A DNA stretch of 61,481 nucleotides from an uncultured Odoribacter sp. GTDB lineage: Bacteria > Bacteroidota > Bacteroidia > Bacteroidales > Marinifilaceae. Where the stretch lies: assembly GCA_900544025.1 (NCBI GenBank), contig UQTM01000013.1:1-61481 (forward strand). Direction: 5' to 3'. How positions within the stretch are numbered: the first letter of the stretch is position 1; every line of letters starts with the position of its first letter. The notes beneath the pieces are model-generated. The model saw nothing but the letters and a program-made list of their open reading frames with translations, had not been told where the DNA came from and ran no database searches. A program made the position numbers and the translations under genes. Shown here in pieces: positions 15,699 to 24,201 of this stretch.

Positions 15699-16718
15699 AT
15701 GTTAGAGAAAATCAAACAATTAACTGCTGAAATCGAAAGTTTCGCCACGACTTCGCTGGAAGAAGTGGAACAATTCAGGATCAAACATTTAAGTAAAAAA
15801 GGAACGATCGCTGCATTGTTCGACGATTTTAAAAATGTACCTGCCGAGCAGAAAAAAGATATAGGTAAAGCGCTGAATGAATTAAAGAACGCCGCTCTAA
15901 ACAAAATCAACGAATTGAAAGAAAGCCTGTGCGACGCCGACAACGGAGCGACGGGGATCGACCTGACTTTACCGGGCGATCCGTTGAAAATGGGTACACG
16001 GCATCCGTTATCTTTGGTAAAGAACGAGATATTGGCTATTTTCAATAAACTGGGATTCACCATTTCCGAAGGTCCGGAGATCGAGGACGACTGGCACAAT
16101 TTCTCTGCCCTCAATTTTCCCGAAGAACATCCGGCGCGGGATATGCAGGATACTTTTTTCATTGAAAAAAATCCGGATATCGTGTTGCATACTCACACTT
16201 CGTCCGTACAGGTACGCGATATGGAAACCCACCAGCTTCCGATCCGCCTGGTAACTCCGGGACGAGTGTTCCGAAACGAAGCTATTTCGGCACGGGCTCA
16301 TTGCATTTTCCATCAGATCGAAGCCTTGTACATCGATGAAAATGTATCTTTTGCCGACCTGAAACAAACCCTGACCTATTTTGCAAAAGAACTATTCGGG
16401 GTGGATACTCAAATCCGTTTACGCCCTTCTTACTTCCCGTTCACCGAGCCATCGGCAGAAATGGACGTATCCTGTTCGCTTTGCCACGGAAAAGGCTGTA
16501 ACGTATGTAAGGGAACCGGCTGGCTGGAAATTCTCGGCTGCGGAATGGTCGATCCGAATGTATTGGAACTCAATGGAATCGACAAGGAAAAATATACCGG
16601 ATTTGCTTTAGGCATGGGTATCGAACGTATCACTATGCTGAAATACGGCATTAAGGATTTACGCCTGTTCTTTGAAAACGACATTCGTTTTCTGGAGCAA
16701 TTCTCGGCAGTGATTTAA
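15699..16718 (+). CDS. pheS: Phenylalanine-tRNA ligase alpha subunit
   Basis: The 339-residue subunit charges tRNA-Phe together with PheT. It has the N-terminal coiled coil (residues 1-85), motif 2 in RVFRNEAISARAHCIFHQIE, and motif 3 in FALGMGIERITMLKYGI. Length is normal. An AGGAG site 5 bases before the ATG supports the start. pheT is not adjacent, as is common in Bacteroidota. Confidence 0.97.
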   Translation: MLEKIKQLTAEIESFATTSLEEVEQFRIKHLSKKGTIAALFDDFKNVPAEQKKDIGKALNELKNAALNKINELKESLCDADNGATGIDLTLPGDPLKMGTRHPLSLVKNEILAIFNKLGFTISEGPEIEDDWHNFSALNFPEEHPARDMQDTFFIEKNPDIVLHTHTSSVQVRDMETHQLPIRLVTPGRVFRNEAISARAHCIFHQIEALYIDENVSFADLKQTLTYFAKELFGVDTQIRLRPSYFPFTEPSAEMDVSCSLCHGKGCNVCKGTGWLEILGCGMVDPNVLELNGIDKEKYTGFALGMGIERITMLKYGIKDLRLFFENDIRFLEQFSAVI

Positions 16719-16807
16719 CCGGATTCAGCTATCGAAATCCGATTGCCTCGATTTCCGAATTGAAAACCGATCCTAAGGGACACTGTGTTTCAGACAAATA
16801 AAATCGT

Positions 16808-16863
16808 CCTCAAAAGTCAGCATGCAATCTCCTCATTCACAAGGATTCGCCTGACTTTTGAGG
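16808..16863 (+). terminator. Long hairpin downstream of pheS
   Basis: A perfect 13-bp stem (16808-16820 with 16851-16863) closes a 30-base inner part that can extend the stem imperfectly (AAT/ATT, CCT/AGG). It is followed by GTTTATTTTAT. It is probably the pheS terminator, though the long loop is unusual. Confidence 0.5.
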
Positions 16864-16973
16864 GTTTATTTTATATCCGAAGATACAGCCTGACGGATAA
16901 CCGTTATTTACTAAACACAGGTATTTCTTTATAAAACCGGTTAGCGGTTTCGCTTTCCGGTAAAAAGCATAAA

Positions 16974-17002
16974 AAGAGTGTCCGCAAATAGGAACACTCT
17001 TT
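16974..17002. terminator. Terminator between pheS and OmpA gene
   Basis: GAGTGT-CC pairs with GG-A-ACACTC with one bulge; T runs flank it on both strands (TTTTTTC on plus, TTTTTATG on minus). It can terminate the OmpA gene on the minus strand and any readthrough from pheS. Confidence 0.75.
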
Positions 17003-17069
17003 TTTCTTTATCCGGGAAACGGTTTTTACCCGTTTTTTCAATATCGTCGATAACAACTTTTACGAAAGA

Positions 17070-17900
17070 TTATTTCAATATATCCATCAACTTATCCAAG
17101 CGCGGTGCCATGATGATCTCGGTACGGCGGTTGCGGGCACGCCCGTCTGCCGTTTCATTATCGTCCACAGGCATAAATTCCCCACGTCCGGAAGGAACGA
17201 TCTGTAAAGGATTTACCCCATAATCTTTTGTCAGGATACGCACCACGGAAGTCGCCCTCACCACACTCAAATCCCAGTTATCTTTAAACTGCACCGTTTT
17301 AATCGGTTTCGTATCGGTATGCCCTTCGATAAATACATCGATATCATTCTGTTTTTTCAGCACCTCGGCCACTTTCCCTAAAGCCTCTTTTCCTTGCTTA
17401 TTCACCTGCGCACTTCCCGATTCGAACAATAATTTATCGGACATCGCCACATACACTTTACCGTCTTTCTGCGTAACGGTCAATTCATCGCTGCTAAAGC
17501 CCAGCAAAGCATCCTTCACACTTTGGAGCAAAGCGGATACTCTATCGTTCTGTGCTTTGATCTCTGCCTGCAATTCATTGATCGTCGCTTCACGCTCTGC
17601 CAGCTTATCCATTTTCTCTTTCAACAGCATATTCAGTTTTTCCTGTTCGGACATATTGGAATAGAGAGAATTACGGTAATCACGAATAGATTGCCCCATT
17701 CTTGTGGTATCGTTCAGCAAGCCGGCAATCTGTTTTTTCTGTTTCGCCGTTTCTTCCTTTAATCCGTTCAGGTTCTTCGTAAGCGTACGCTCACGTTCCA
17801 AAGCAGCCAAACGCCCGTTTTCAGCTACTAAAAATTTTTTCTTGGGTACACAAGAGGACACAGCCACCAATACACAAAGCAAAAAGATCATTCTTTTCAT
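17070..17900 (-). CDS. OmpA-family peptidoglycan-binding lipoprotein
   Basis: The 276-residue protein has a lipobox ending VSSC at residue 17, a coiled-coil region (about 25-125) and a C-terminal OmpA domain. The latter contains FIEGHTDTKPIKT and the closing NRRTEIIMAP motif that contacts diaminopimelate. It probably anchors the outer membrane to peptidoglycan from the periplasmic leaflet. A TAAGTTTG -7 box lies 45 bases upstream, with a short tandem repeat further up. Confidence 0.92.
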   Translation of the reverse strand: MKRMIFLLCVLVAVSSCVPKKKFLVAENGRLAALERERTLTKNLNGLKEETAKQKKQIAGLLNDTTRMGQSIRDYRNSLYSNMSEQEKLNMLLKEKMDKLAEREATINELQAEIKAQNDRVSALLQSVKDALLGFSSDELTVTQKDGKVYVAMSDKLLFESGSAQVNKQGKEALGKVAEVLKKQNDIDVFIEGHTDTKPIKTVQFKDNWDLSVVRATSVVRILTKDYGVNPLQIVPSGRGEFMPVDDNETADGRARNRRTEIIMAPRLDKLMDILK

Positions 17901-17944
17901 AGTACAAAATTTTAAATCTGCCCGTATTTAATTTAAACACCTTA

Positions 17945-17952
17945 CAAACTTA
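17945..17952 (-). promoter_or_regulatory. -7 promoter element of OmpA gene
   Basis: TAAGTTTG on the minus strand fits TAnnTTTG, 44 bases upstream of the ATG. Confidence 0.55.
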
Positions 17953-18002
17953 AAAATAATTTTCAAGACCTGAAAAGAAAATAACGAACTGGCTAAAGTG
18001 TA

Positions 18003-18028
18003 TTGTGTATGTATGTATATGTATGTGT
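18003..18028. repeat. TATG-type short tandem repeat
   Basis: An imperfect run of TATG/TGTA units lies between the MutS-I-like gene and the OmpA promoter, about 50 bases upstream of the OmpA -7 box on the minus strand. Confidence 0.6.
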
Positions 18029-18082
18029 GAATAGAGATATTCCGAGGAGGGAAGCCAGTCCGTTATTATTTTTGGTAAAAGA

Positions 18083-18787
18083 TCAATTCTTTTCCATTTC
18101 CAAAGATTGTTTTATCAAATGCGCTAAAAACATCATACACTCCAAAGGAGTAGATGATTCCATCCGGAAACGGCGAAGTTCGTTCATCAACTCTGCCACA
18201 GCCTGCGATTCGTAGGAATCTGCCCGGGTAAATGCCGCATAATTATCTTGCTGTACAACTGTACTTTGCTCAGGATAGGCAGGAACATTCGCCGGATACT
18301 TCATTTCCGGCCTTCCGCTTTTCCCGGCTGCCTGAACTTCTTTCACAGGCACTCTTTTGCTCCGGGGTTCAGAAGATTTCACTTCCTTTTTCTCTTCATC
18401 CTGCTCCACTCTCTGCTGCACTTCGTCAGGAGAAAGTACATGATAAGGGAAAGAAGGTATCCCCTTTTTCCACGACTGGAAGTTCTTCAATTCCTGAGCA
18501 TCGACAGTAAAACCATTCAATATATAATGTTTGCTATCGACATACTCCACAGAACGGCCTTCCAATAACTTTTCTATGGCTTTAGAAGGAAAACCGATCG
18601 CAACCACTTCTCCTCCTACGCTTCTGACGAATTTTTTATAGGGCTTGTAACCGCTAATACGGCGCACGAATAAATAAGCCGACCGCTCATAAGCTTTCCA
18701 AAACATTCCTTCCAGCCATAAATGAACTACATTAGCATTTTCCGATTCATAACGGAGTTTGTTCAAAATGTCTGTATTCTTCTTCAT
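18083..18787 (-). CDS. MutS domain-I-like protein (orphan DGR accessory type)
   Basis: The 234-residue protein has an N-terminal domain (residues 20-90) that aligns with MutS domain I. Its G27-M-F-W-K-A-Y-E-R-S-A matches G32-D-F-Y-E-T-F-G-E-D-A of the MutS encoded at 42721, and both have GFP 36-38 residues later, then an AI pair. The rest of MutS is absent: no core, clamp or ATPase. A charged linker (125-165) and a helical C-terminus (195-234) follow. 'MutS-like' genes of this sort are known accessory genes of diversity-generating retroelements, but no reverse transcriptase lies in this window. The ATG at 18787 is preferred to a TTG at 18838. Confidence 0.6.
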   Translation of the reverse strand: MKKNTDILNKLRYESENANVVHLWLEGMFWKAYERSAYLFVRRISGYKPYKKFVRSVGGEVVAIGFPSKAIEKLLEGRSVEYVDSKHYILNGFTVDAQELKNFQSWKKGIPSFPYHVLSPDEVQQRVEQDEEKKEVKSSEPRSKRVPVKEVQAAGKSGRPEMKYPANVPAYPEQSTVVQQDNYAAFTRADSYESQAVAELMNELRRFRMESSTPLECMMFLAHLIKQSLEMEKN

Positions 18788-18883
18788 AATTAAGCTATTA
18801 ACTTTCAAAATTCCCGATCTGCATAGTTCCCCCGCCAAAATAAATGTTCGTTTTTAAAAGTGAACATAATCGCTGGATTGTGG

Positions 18884-18891
18884 CAAAGATA
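18884..18891 (-). promoter_or_regulatory. -7 promoter element of MutS-I-like gene
   Basis: TATCTTTG on the minus strand fits TAnnTTTG. It implies a leader of about 90 bases containing the ATGTTC/GAACAT inverted repeat. Confidence 0.5.
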
Positions 18892-19156
18892 TAAAAAAAT
18901 GCGAAATATTAAATACCTATCAGTCAATTTTTTGAGAGGAAAATAAAATAGTTGTCCAAGCAAACGAAGCGACCAAATTAAACGAACGTATTCGACATTT
19001 GTTAAGTTACTAATTATTAATCATTATCGCCCCCCTACACCGGAAAGGTCTTCCTGTTTTTCCGAAAATTAACTTCCCTCCCCTCCGAAAGAAAATAAAT
19101 TTTTACTCTTAAAAATAATTCAGAATAAGTTTACGACAGGATTGGATAGAATATTA

Positions 19157-19164
19157 TAGCTTTG
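19157..19164 (+). promoter_or_regulatory. -7 promoter element of DUF1460 gene
   Basis: TAGCTTTG fits TAnnTTTG, 33 bases before the ATG. Confidence 0.55.
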
Positions 19165-19197
19165 TAAAAAGTAAAATCGTATAATCTTATTTTTAAT

Positions 19198-20073
19198 ATG
19201 ATCCGTCTATTCATCCTTTGCAGCATTCTGCTACTTACTTCGGTAAATTGCCGGGCTGCAACAACCATTTCAAAAGCCGACCGCCAAATTCTCCGGTCGT
19301 TTTGGGAATATGCCGAAAAACAACAATTAAGCGGTATGTCCATAGAAAAACGTATTCCGGTTATCGCCCGTTTTTTCCTCGGCAAACCTTATAAAAGCAA
19401 TACGCTGAACGTTACCCAGGAAGAATTGCCTGTTATTAATCTAAGAGAGCTCGATTGTGTTACCCTGGTCGAAAATGTACTTGCTTTGGCTTATCTCGGA
19501 CAATACAATGAAAACGCCGTGGATTCTTTTGTTGAAAATATAATCAAAATCCGTTACCGGAACGGAGAAATCGAAGATTATACTTCCCGGCTTCATTATT
19601 CCACCGATTGGCTGTATGAAATGCAAAGGCAGAAACTTCTCGACGATGTTACTTTGGCTACCGGAGGAATAAAATATTCCAAACCCGTTCATTTCATGTC
19701 GAAACATTACACGCGCTATCCGGTATTGGCAAAAGACCGAAAACTATTACAAAAAATCAAGACTATTGAAACGGAGATCAACAAAAGAACGTATTACTAT
19801 ATTCCAAAGGAGAAGATCAATAGCATCGCCGGTAAAATTCAAAACGGGGATGTGGTGCTGATCACTACGAATATTGCAGGTCTCGACACTTCGCATTTAG
19901 GATTCGCACTAAAGCAAAATGGAAAGACCTATTTATTACATGCCTCAAGCACAGGAAAAAAGGTAGTCATTACCGAACAACCTTTGCAGGAATATATGGA
20001 AGGTATCCAATTACAAACGGGTATCATATTGGGAAGAATCGTTTTGCCTGTTCCGGACGATTCCGTTCACTGA
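19198..20073 (+). CDS. DUF1460 amidase-like cell-wall protein
   Basis: The 291-residue protein has a signal peptide (to about A20) and the DUF1460 fold, related to NlpC/P60 amidases: a cysteine motif RELDCVTLVENVLAL (C87), DYTSRLHYSTDWLYEM, and a late histidine segment DTSHLGFALK followed by LLHASS. Members such as those studied in Bacteroides act on muropeptides as N-acetylmuramoyl-L-alanine amidase-like enzymes. It precedes an LpoB-like lipoprotein, consistent with cell-wall work in the periplasm. Confidence 0.85.
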   Translation: MIRLFILCSILLLTSVNCRAATTISKADRQILRSFWEYAEKQQLSGMSIEKRIPVIARFFLGKPYKSNTLNVTQEELPVINLRELDCVTLVENVLALAYLGQYNENAVDSFVENIIKIRYRNGEIEDYTSRLHYSTDWLYEMQRQKLLDDVTLATGGIKYSKPVHFMSKHYTRYPVLAKDRKLLQKIKTIETEINKRTYYYIPKEKINSIAGKIQNGDVVLITTNIAGLDTSHLGFALKQNGKTYLLHASSTGKKVVITEQPLQEYMEGIQLQTGIILGRIVLPVPDDSVH

Positions 20074-20193
20074 AACGGTCCCCTTTCTCCCTAATGTAAC
20101 CTGCACAATGAAAGTCGTTACCGGCAATGTGTTCATTTGTGGCATAAAAATTGTGAAACGAAAAATAAGGAATTACTTAAAATAGAAAATACG

Positions 20194-20796
20194 ATGAGAA
20201 ATACTTTTACAGCTATTATTTTTCTGGTTGCCATTTCGGTTTTCAGCGGTTGCGCCGACCGGAAAGTATCACGAGTAAACAGCAATGAGGTTATCGACCT
20301 GAGCGGGAGATGGAACGACACGGATTCGCGCCTGGTATCCGAAGAAATGATAAAAGATCTATTGGGAGCAAGATGGCTGCCTGTGTACGAAAGCAGGCAC
20401 AACAATGCCCGCCCGGTAGTTGTGGTAGGCACGGTGACCAATAAAAGCCACGAACACATCAATTCGGAAACATTTATAAAAGATATCGAAAAAGCGATCA
20501 TCAACAACGGTAGCGTTCGTCTGGTACAAGCCGGAGAAAAGCGGCAGGAATTACGCACGGAGCGCGAAGAACAAAATCAGGGATACGTATCGCCCGAAAC
20601 CGCTAAAAAATGGGGCCTTGAATTAGGTGCCGATTTTATGTTGCAGGGAACCATCAATAGTATTGTCGATACTTATAAGAAAGATAAGGTGGTTTACTAC
20701 CAGATCGACCTTCAGCTTACGAATCTCGAAACCAATGAAGTGGTCTGGATGGGCGACAAAAAGATCAAAAAGCAGGTCAGCGACCGAGCATTCTGA
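20194..20796 (+). CDS. LpoB-like penicillin-binding protein activator lipoprotein
   Basis: The 200-residue protein has a lipobox VFSGC at residue 17-21. The mature part resembles LpoB: VIDLSGRWNDTDSRLVSEEM, a PVVVVGTVTNKSHEHINSE strand and LGADFMLQGTINSIVD. LpoB-type lipoproteins stimulate class A penicillin-binding proteins from the outer membrane. The ATG at 20194 begins the signal peptide; an upstream TTG at 20137 would add 19 residues without purpose. A COG3014-like lipoprotein follows. Confidence 0.85.
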   Translation: MRNTFTAIIFLVAISVFSGCADRKVSRVNSNEVIDLSGRWNDTDSRLVSEEMIKDLLGARWLPVYESRHNNARPVVVVGTVTNKSHEHINSETFIKDIEKAIINNGSVRLVQAGEKRQELRTEREEQNQGYVSPETAKKWGLELGADFMLQGTINSIVDTYKKDKVVYYQIDLQLTNLETNEVVWMGDKKIKKQVSDRAF

Positions 20797-20813
20797 CCTT
20801 CCCAAAGAACCAG

Positions 20814-20850
20814 TACGCCGTATATTTTGGATCACGAAGTATATGGCGTA
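20814..20850 (+). terminator. Hairpin between lpoB-like and COG3014-like genes
   Basis: TACGCCGTATA (20814-20824) pairs with TATATGGCGTA (20840-20850) with one G-U pair, then a T-rich tail TGCTTTTATATTTTG. It resembles an attenuator that would lower expression of the downstream gene. Confidence 0.45.
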
Positions 20851-20878
20851 TGCTTTTATATTTTGACCAATCCGGCTT

Positions 20879-22264
20879 ATGAATCTTTTACGGCTTTCCA
20901 TAATTATATTACTCGGCTTGTCTGCGACGAGTTGTGCCACCTGGTATAAACGCACTGCCGCATTTCAGTCCGCCATATCCGCCGGAAATTTCGAACAAGC
21001 GGAAAAACTGCTCGATAAAGATAAGAAGCAGGCTCAAGGTAAAAATAAAATTCTCTATTATCTCAATCAGGGGTATGTGGAATTTATGCTGGAACATTCG
21101 GAAAAAAGCAATGAGGCTTTTGAAATAGCCGAACGCCTGACGGAAGACCAGCAAAAGAACATGCTGACCGAAGCCGCCGTTTTAGTAAGTAATCCCGAAA
21201 TACGTCCTTATAAACCGGAAGATTTCGAAGTCATCATGATCAATTTTTATAAGGCAATGAATTACCTGCGCATGGATAATATGGAAGATGCCCTGGTGGA
21301 AGTGCGCAAAATCAATATCCGCCTTCAGCAACTGAACGATAAATATCCCGACCACAAAAACCGTTATCAGCGGGACGCTTTCGCCCACCTGCTAATGGGA
21401 TTGATCTACGATGCCGCCGGAGATGCCAACAATGCGTTTATCGCTTACCGCAACGCTTACGACACTTACCGCAATGATTATTTAAAGAATTTCGGGCTGG
21501 GTGCTCCGGAGCAATTGAAAAAAGACCTTTTACGCACGGCTTACCAATGCGGAATGCACGCCGAATTAGCCGGATACGAAAAAGAATTCAATATGAAATA
21601 TACGCCCGCCGCCCCCTCTCCGAACGGACAATTAGTCCTATTCTGGCTGAACGGTTTCGGTCCGGTGAAAGCCGAATGGGGATTGACTTTCGTGAAAGAG
21701 AAAAGAGGAGACGGAGCTATCGTATTCCACAATCAGGAAACCGGATTGTTTTTCCCTTTTTTCTGGAATGCCGGATATAGCGAAAGCGACCGGAATTCGG
21801 TGGCGAACCTGAAAATCGTACGGGTTGTTTTCCCAAAGTATGAAGAACGTCCCCCCTTTTACCAAAAAGGCATAGTAACTTACGATCACACGGCTTATCC
21901 ATTGGAAATGGCCGAAGATATCAATCAAATCGCCTTTAAAACATTGCACGACCGTATGGTCAGGGAATTATCCAATTCTTTATTGCGTGTGGCTGCCAAA
22001 CAAGGACTACAATACGCAGCTTCTAAAGAAAATCAATGGCTGGGGCTTGCCGTTGGATTAACGAACGCTTTTACCGAAAAAGCAGATACCCGGAACTGGC
22101 AAACCCTGCCTTATTCCGTATCTTATTCCCGTATCCCTCTGGCGTCGGACGAGAATCATATCGAACTCCAATTTTCTAACTCCAAAGGAGAAAAGAATAC
22201 ACAGCAAATCACCATTTCGGGAGACCCTAAGAAAACCCGTTTTTGGGTATATTCCACCTTATAA
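20879..22264 (+). CDS. COG3014-like lipoprotein with TPR-type helices
   Basis: The 461-residue protein has a lipobox SATSC at residue 15-19, then helical repeats (residues 25-215 approx.) such as FEQAEKLLDKDKK and YLNQGYVEFMLEHSEKSNEA, and a beta-rich C-terminal half. It resembles uncharacterised COG3014 lipoproteins, which commonly neighbour LpoB/CsgG-like genes. It may be a scaffold for the LpoB-like protein (inference). Confidence 0.72.
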   Translation: MNLLRLSIIILLGLSATSCATWYKRTAAFQSAISAGNFEQAEKLLDKDKKQAQGKNKILYYLNQGYVEFMLEHSEKSNEAFEIAERLTEDQQKNMLTEAAVLVSNPEIRPYKPEDFEVIMINFYKAMNYLRMDNMEDALVEVRKINIRLQQLNDKYPDHKNRYQRDAFAHLLMGLIYDAAGDANNAFIAYRNAYDTYRNDYLKNFGLGAPEQLKKDLLRTAYQCGMHAELAGYEKEFNMKYTPAAPSPNGQLVLFWLNGFGPVKAEWGLTFVKEKRGDGAIVFHNQETGLFFPFFWNAGYSESDRNSVANLKIVRVVFPKYEERPPFYQKGIVTYDHTAYPLEMAEDINQIAFKTLHDRMVRELSNSLLRVAAKQGLQYAASKENQWLGLAVGLTNAFTEKADTRNWQTLPYSVSYSRIPLASDENHIELQFSNSKGEKNTQQITISGDPKKTRFWVYSTL

Positions 22265-22446
22265 GCCCCCGGCAAAACATTTTTCCCATTCTTTCAGAGA
22301 TAAGCGGATCGTCATCTTCCGTAAAACCTTCTTTTCCGGAATAGATGGTAACCTGTTATTTTCAACATTCTACAACAGACTGAATTTCAACAATAAATCA
22401 AAAGAACTGAAATACATTCCGATGTGTTTTGCATCGAATAAAAATA

Positions 22447-22480
22447 CCTCCTGAAAGTTAGTCAGCTAACTCTCAGGAGG
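22447..22480 (-). terminator. Terminator of M20 peptidase gene
   Basis: A 15-bp stem with one mismatch (22447-22461 with 22466-22480) closes a TCAG loop; on the minus strand it is followed by TATTTTTATT. Confidence 0.75.
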
Positions 22481-22543
22481 CAGATCATATTCTTAAATAC
22501 TTTTTCTTCAATAAACAGACCCTGTTCTGCCTACCGGTAAAAG

Positions 22544-23914
22544 TTATTTCGCCATTTCCGCAAAATACTTATAGAACAAAGGGATTGTGGTAATCCCGTT
22601 ATAAAATTGTTCCAAAGGATAATTCTCGTTGGGCGAATGGATGGCATCGGACCCTAAACCAAAACCCATAAGAACCGATTTAGCTTCCAGCACTTCCTCG
22701 AAAGTCGCAATAATCGGAATACTTCCTCCGGAACGCACGGGAACAGGCTGTTTTCCATAAACTTTCTCGTATGCTTTTTCCGCTGCCTGATATGCGGGAA
22801 GGTCTATCGGACAAACATACGACGGCCCGCCATGCAGATAAGTGACTTTTACCGTCACATAATCGGGAGCAACCGATTCAAAGTAATTTTTAAACAATTC
22901 CGCTATTTTTTCATGCTTCTGGTTAGGCACTAAACGGCAGCTCACTTTTGCATGTGCCACAGAAGGCAATACGGTTTTCGTTCCTTCGCCGGTATAGCCG
23001 GCCCATATTCCGCATACGTCGAATGTCGGACGAATACCTGTTCGCTCGTTAGTGGAAAATCCTTCTTCGCCCTTGATTTCCTTTATACCCAATGATTTTT
23101 TATAGGCTTCGAGATCGAAAGGAGCTTTCGCCATTTTAGCCCTTTCTTCTGCACTCACTTCAAGCACATCGTCATAAAATCCGGGGATTGTGATATGCCC
23201 TTTATCGTCGATTACATCGGCAATCATTTTACACAGCACATTGGCAGGATTGGCGACAGCTCCTCCGAACAGACCGGAGTGCAGATCGGCGTTAGGCCCT
23301 GTGACTTCCACTTCCCAATAAGCCAAGCCGCGCAAACCTGTGGTGATAGAGGGTACATCCGGCGCAATCATACTGGTGTCCGACACTAAAATAATATCCG
23401 TTTTCAGCATCTCCTTATGTTCCCGGCAAAATTTAGGCAAGCTGGGAGAACCTATTTCTTCTTCTCCTTCCAGCATAAATTTCACATTGCATTTCAGCTG
23501 TCCGGATTTCACCAGATATTCGAAAGCTTTGGCATGCATAAAGCTTTGTCCCTTATCGTCATCCGCTCCGCGTGCCCATATCTTGCCGTCTTTCACCACA
23601 GGTTCGAAAGGCTTGGTTTCCCATAATTCGAGAGGATCGACAGGCATCACATCCATATGTCCGTAAACCATCACAGTGGGATAAGAGGGATCGATCATCT
23701 TTTCTCCGTATGTTACCGGATTTCCATCGGTCTCAAAAACCTCTGCCTTATCCGCTCCTGCCGCCAGCAAAAGGGATTTCCATTTTTCAGCACATTTATA
23801 CATATCGGGTTTATGCTCGGCTTCCGAAGAAATGGACGGAATACGGATCAACTCAAATAACTCGTTCAGAAAACGTTCTTTATTTTCTTCTACATACTTT
23901 TTAATAGCTTCCAT
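22544..23914 (-). CDS. M20-family dipeptidase
   Basis: The 456-residue metallopeptidase has VYGHMDVMPVDP (zinc His/Asp), WARGADDDKGQ, MLEGEEEIGSPSL (catalytic Glu pair), and a C-terminal RSGGSIPI and GSDAIHSPNE. These and the length fit the cytosolic CNDP-like dipeptidase branch of the M20 family. I chose the ATG at 23914 (MEAIKKYVEENKERF), where family homology begins; an in-frame upstream extension of 51 residues looks like translated intergenic DNA. Confidence 0.9.
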   Translation of the reverse strand: MEAIKKYVEENKERFLNELFELIRIPSISSEAEHKPDMYKCAEKWKSLLLAAGADKAEVFETDGNPVTYGEKMIDPSYPTVMVYGHMDVMPVDPLELWETKPFEPVVKDGKIWARGADDDKGQSFMHAKAFEYLVKSGQLKCNVKFMLEGEEEIGSPSLPKFCREHKEMLKTDIILVSDTSMIAPDVPSITTGLRGLAYWEVEVTGPNADLHSGLFGGAVANPANVLCKMIADVIDDKGHITIPGFYDDVLEVSAEERAKMAKAPFDLEAYKKSLGIKEIKGEEGFSTNERTGIRPTFDVCGIWAGYTGEGTKTVLPSVAHAKVSCRLVPNQKHEKIAELFKNYFESVAPDYVTVKVTYLHGGPSYVCPIDLPAYQAAEKAYEKVYGKQPVPVRSGGSIPIIATFEEVLEAKSVLMGFGLGSDAIHSPNENYPLEQFYNGITTIPLFYKYFAEMAK

Positions 23915-24098
23915 ATAGATGTTTTTACAATTTAAAATATACGATTTCAAGGGGCACCAGGTAAAGATAGGGAAAATTAAAAGCAAAAACAAAACAAAGC
24001 CCTTTCCGTACACAAGAATAGTTATTCCGCTTCCGCGAAGAAAAACGGGGCAAAAAATAATTTTCAATATTCAATTCTTCATTTTCAATTAATTATTA

Positions 24099-24106
24099 TA
24101 CTTTTG
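24099..24106 (+). promoter_or_regulatory. -7 promoter element of prs
   Basis: TACTTTTG fits TAnnTTTG. It lies 95 bases before the ATG, giving a long leader. Confidence 0.5.
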
Positions 24107-24201
24107 TCGCGTGAAAACTCCGAGAGGATTTTGGTGCTAAAACATTGATTCGTAATTTCACAGCGTCTTTTATATATATAAATATTTGAAACGGCTAAAT
24201 T

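Larger units (their letters stand above)
16719..17069. other. Gene-free interval after pheS
   Basis: The 351 bases hold two hairpins, annotated separately at 16808-16863 and 16974-17002. I see no open reading frame with coding character and no tRNA. Confidence 0.6.
18788..19197. other. Gene-free divergent interval
   Basis: The AT-rich interval holds two divergent -7 boxes (18884-18891 minus, 19157-19164 plus) and an inverted repeat ATGTTC-N12-GAACAT (18844-18867) in the leader of the MutS-I-like gene. I see no further gene. Confidence 0.6.

Noticed and set aside
18173..19197. Search for a diversity-generating retroelement around the MutS-I-like gene
   Set aside because: No reverse transcriptase motif, Avd-like helix protein or paired template/variable repeat is seen on either strand in the window.
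23915..24067. Hydrophobic N-terminal extension of the M20 peptidase
   Set aside because: It begins at a non-ATG codon, lies in AT-rich spacer DNA and is not expected in cytosolic M20 dipeptidases.
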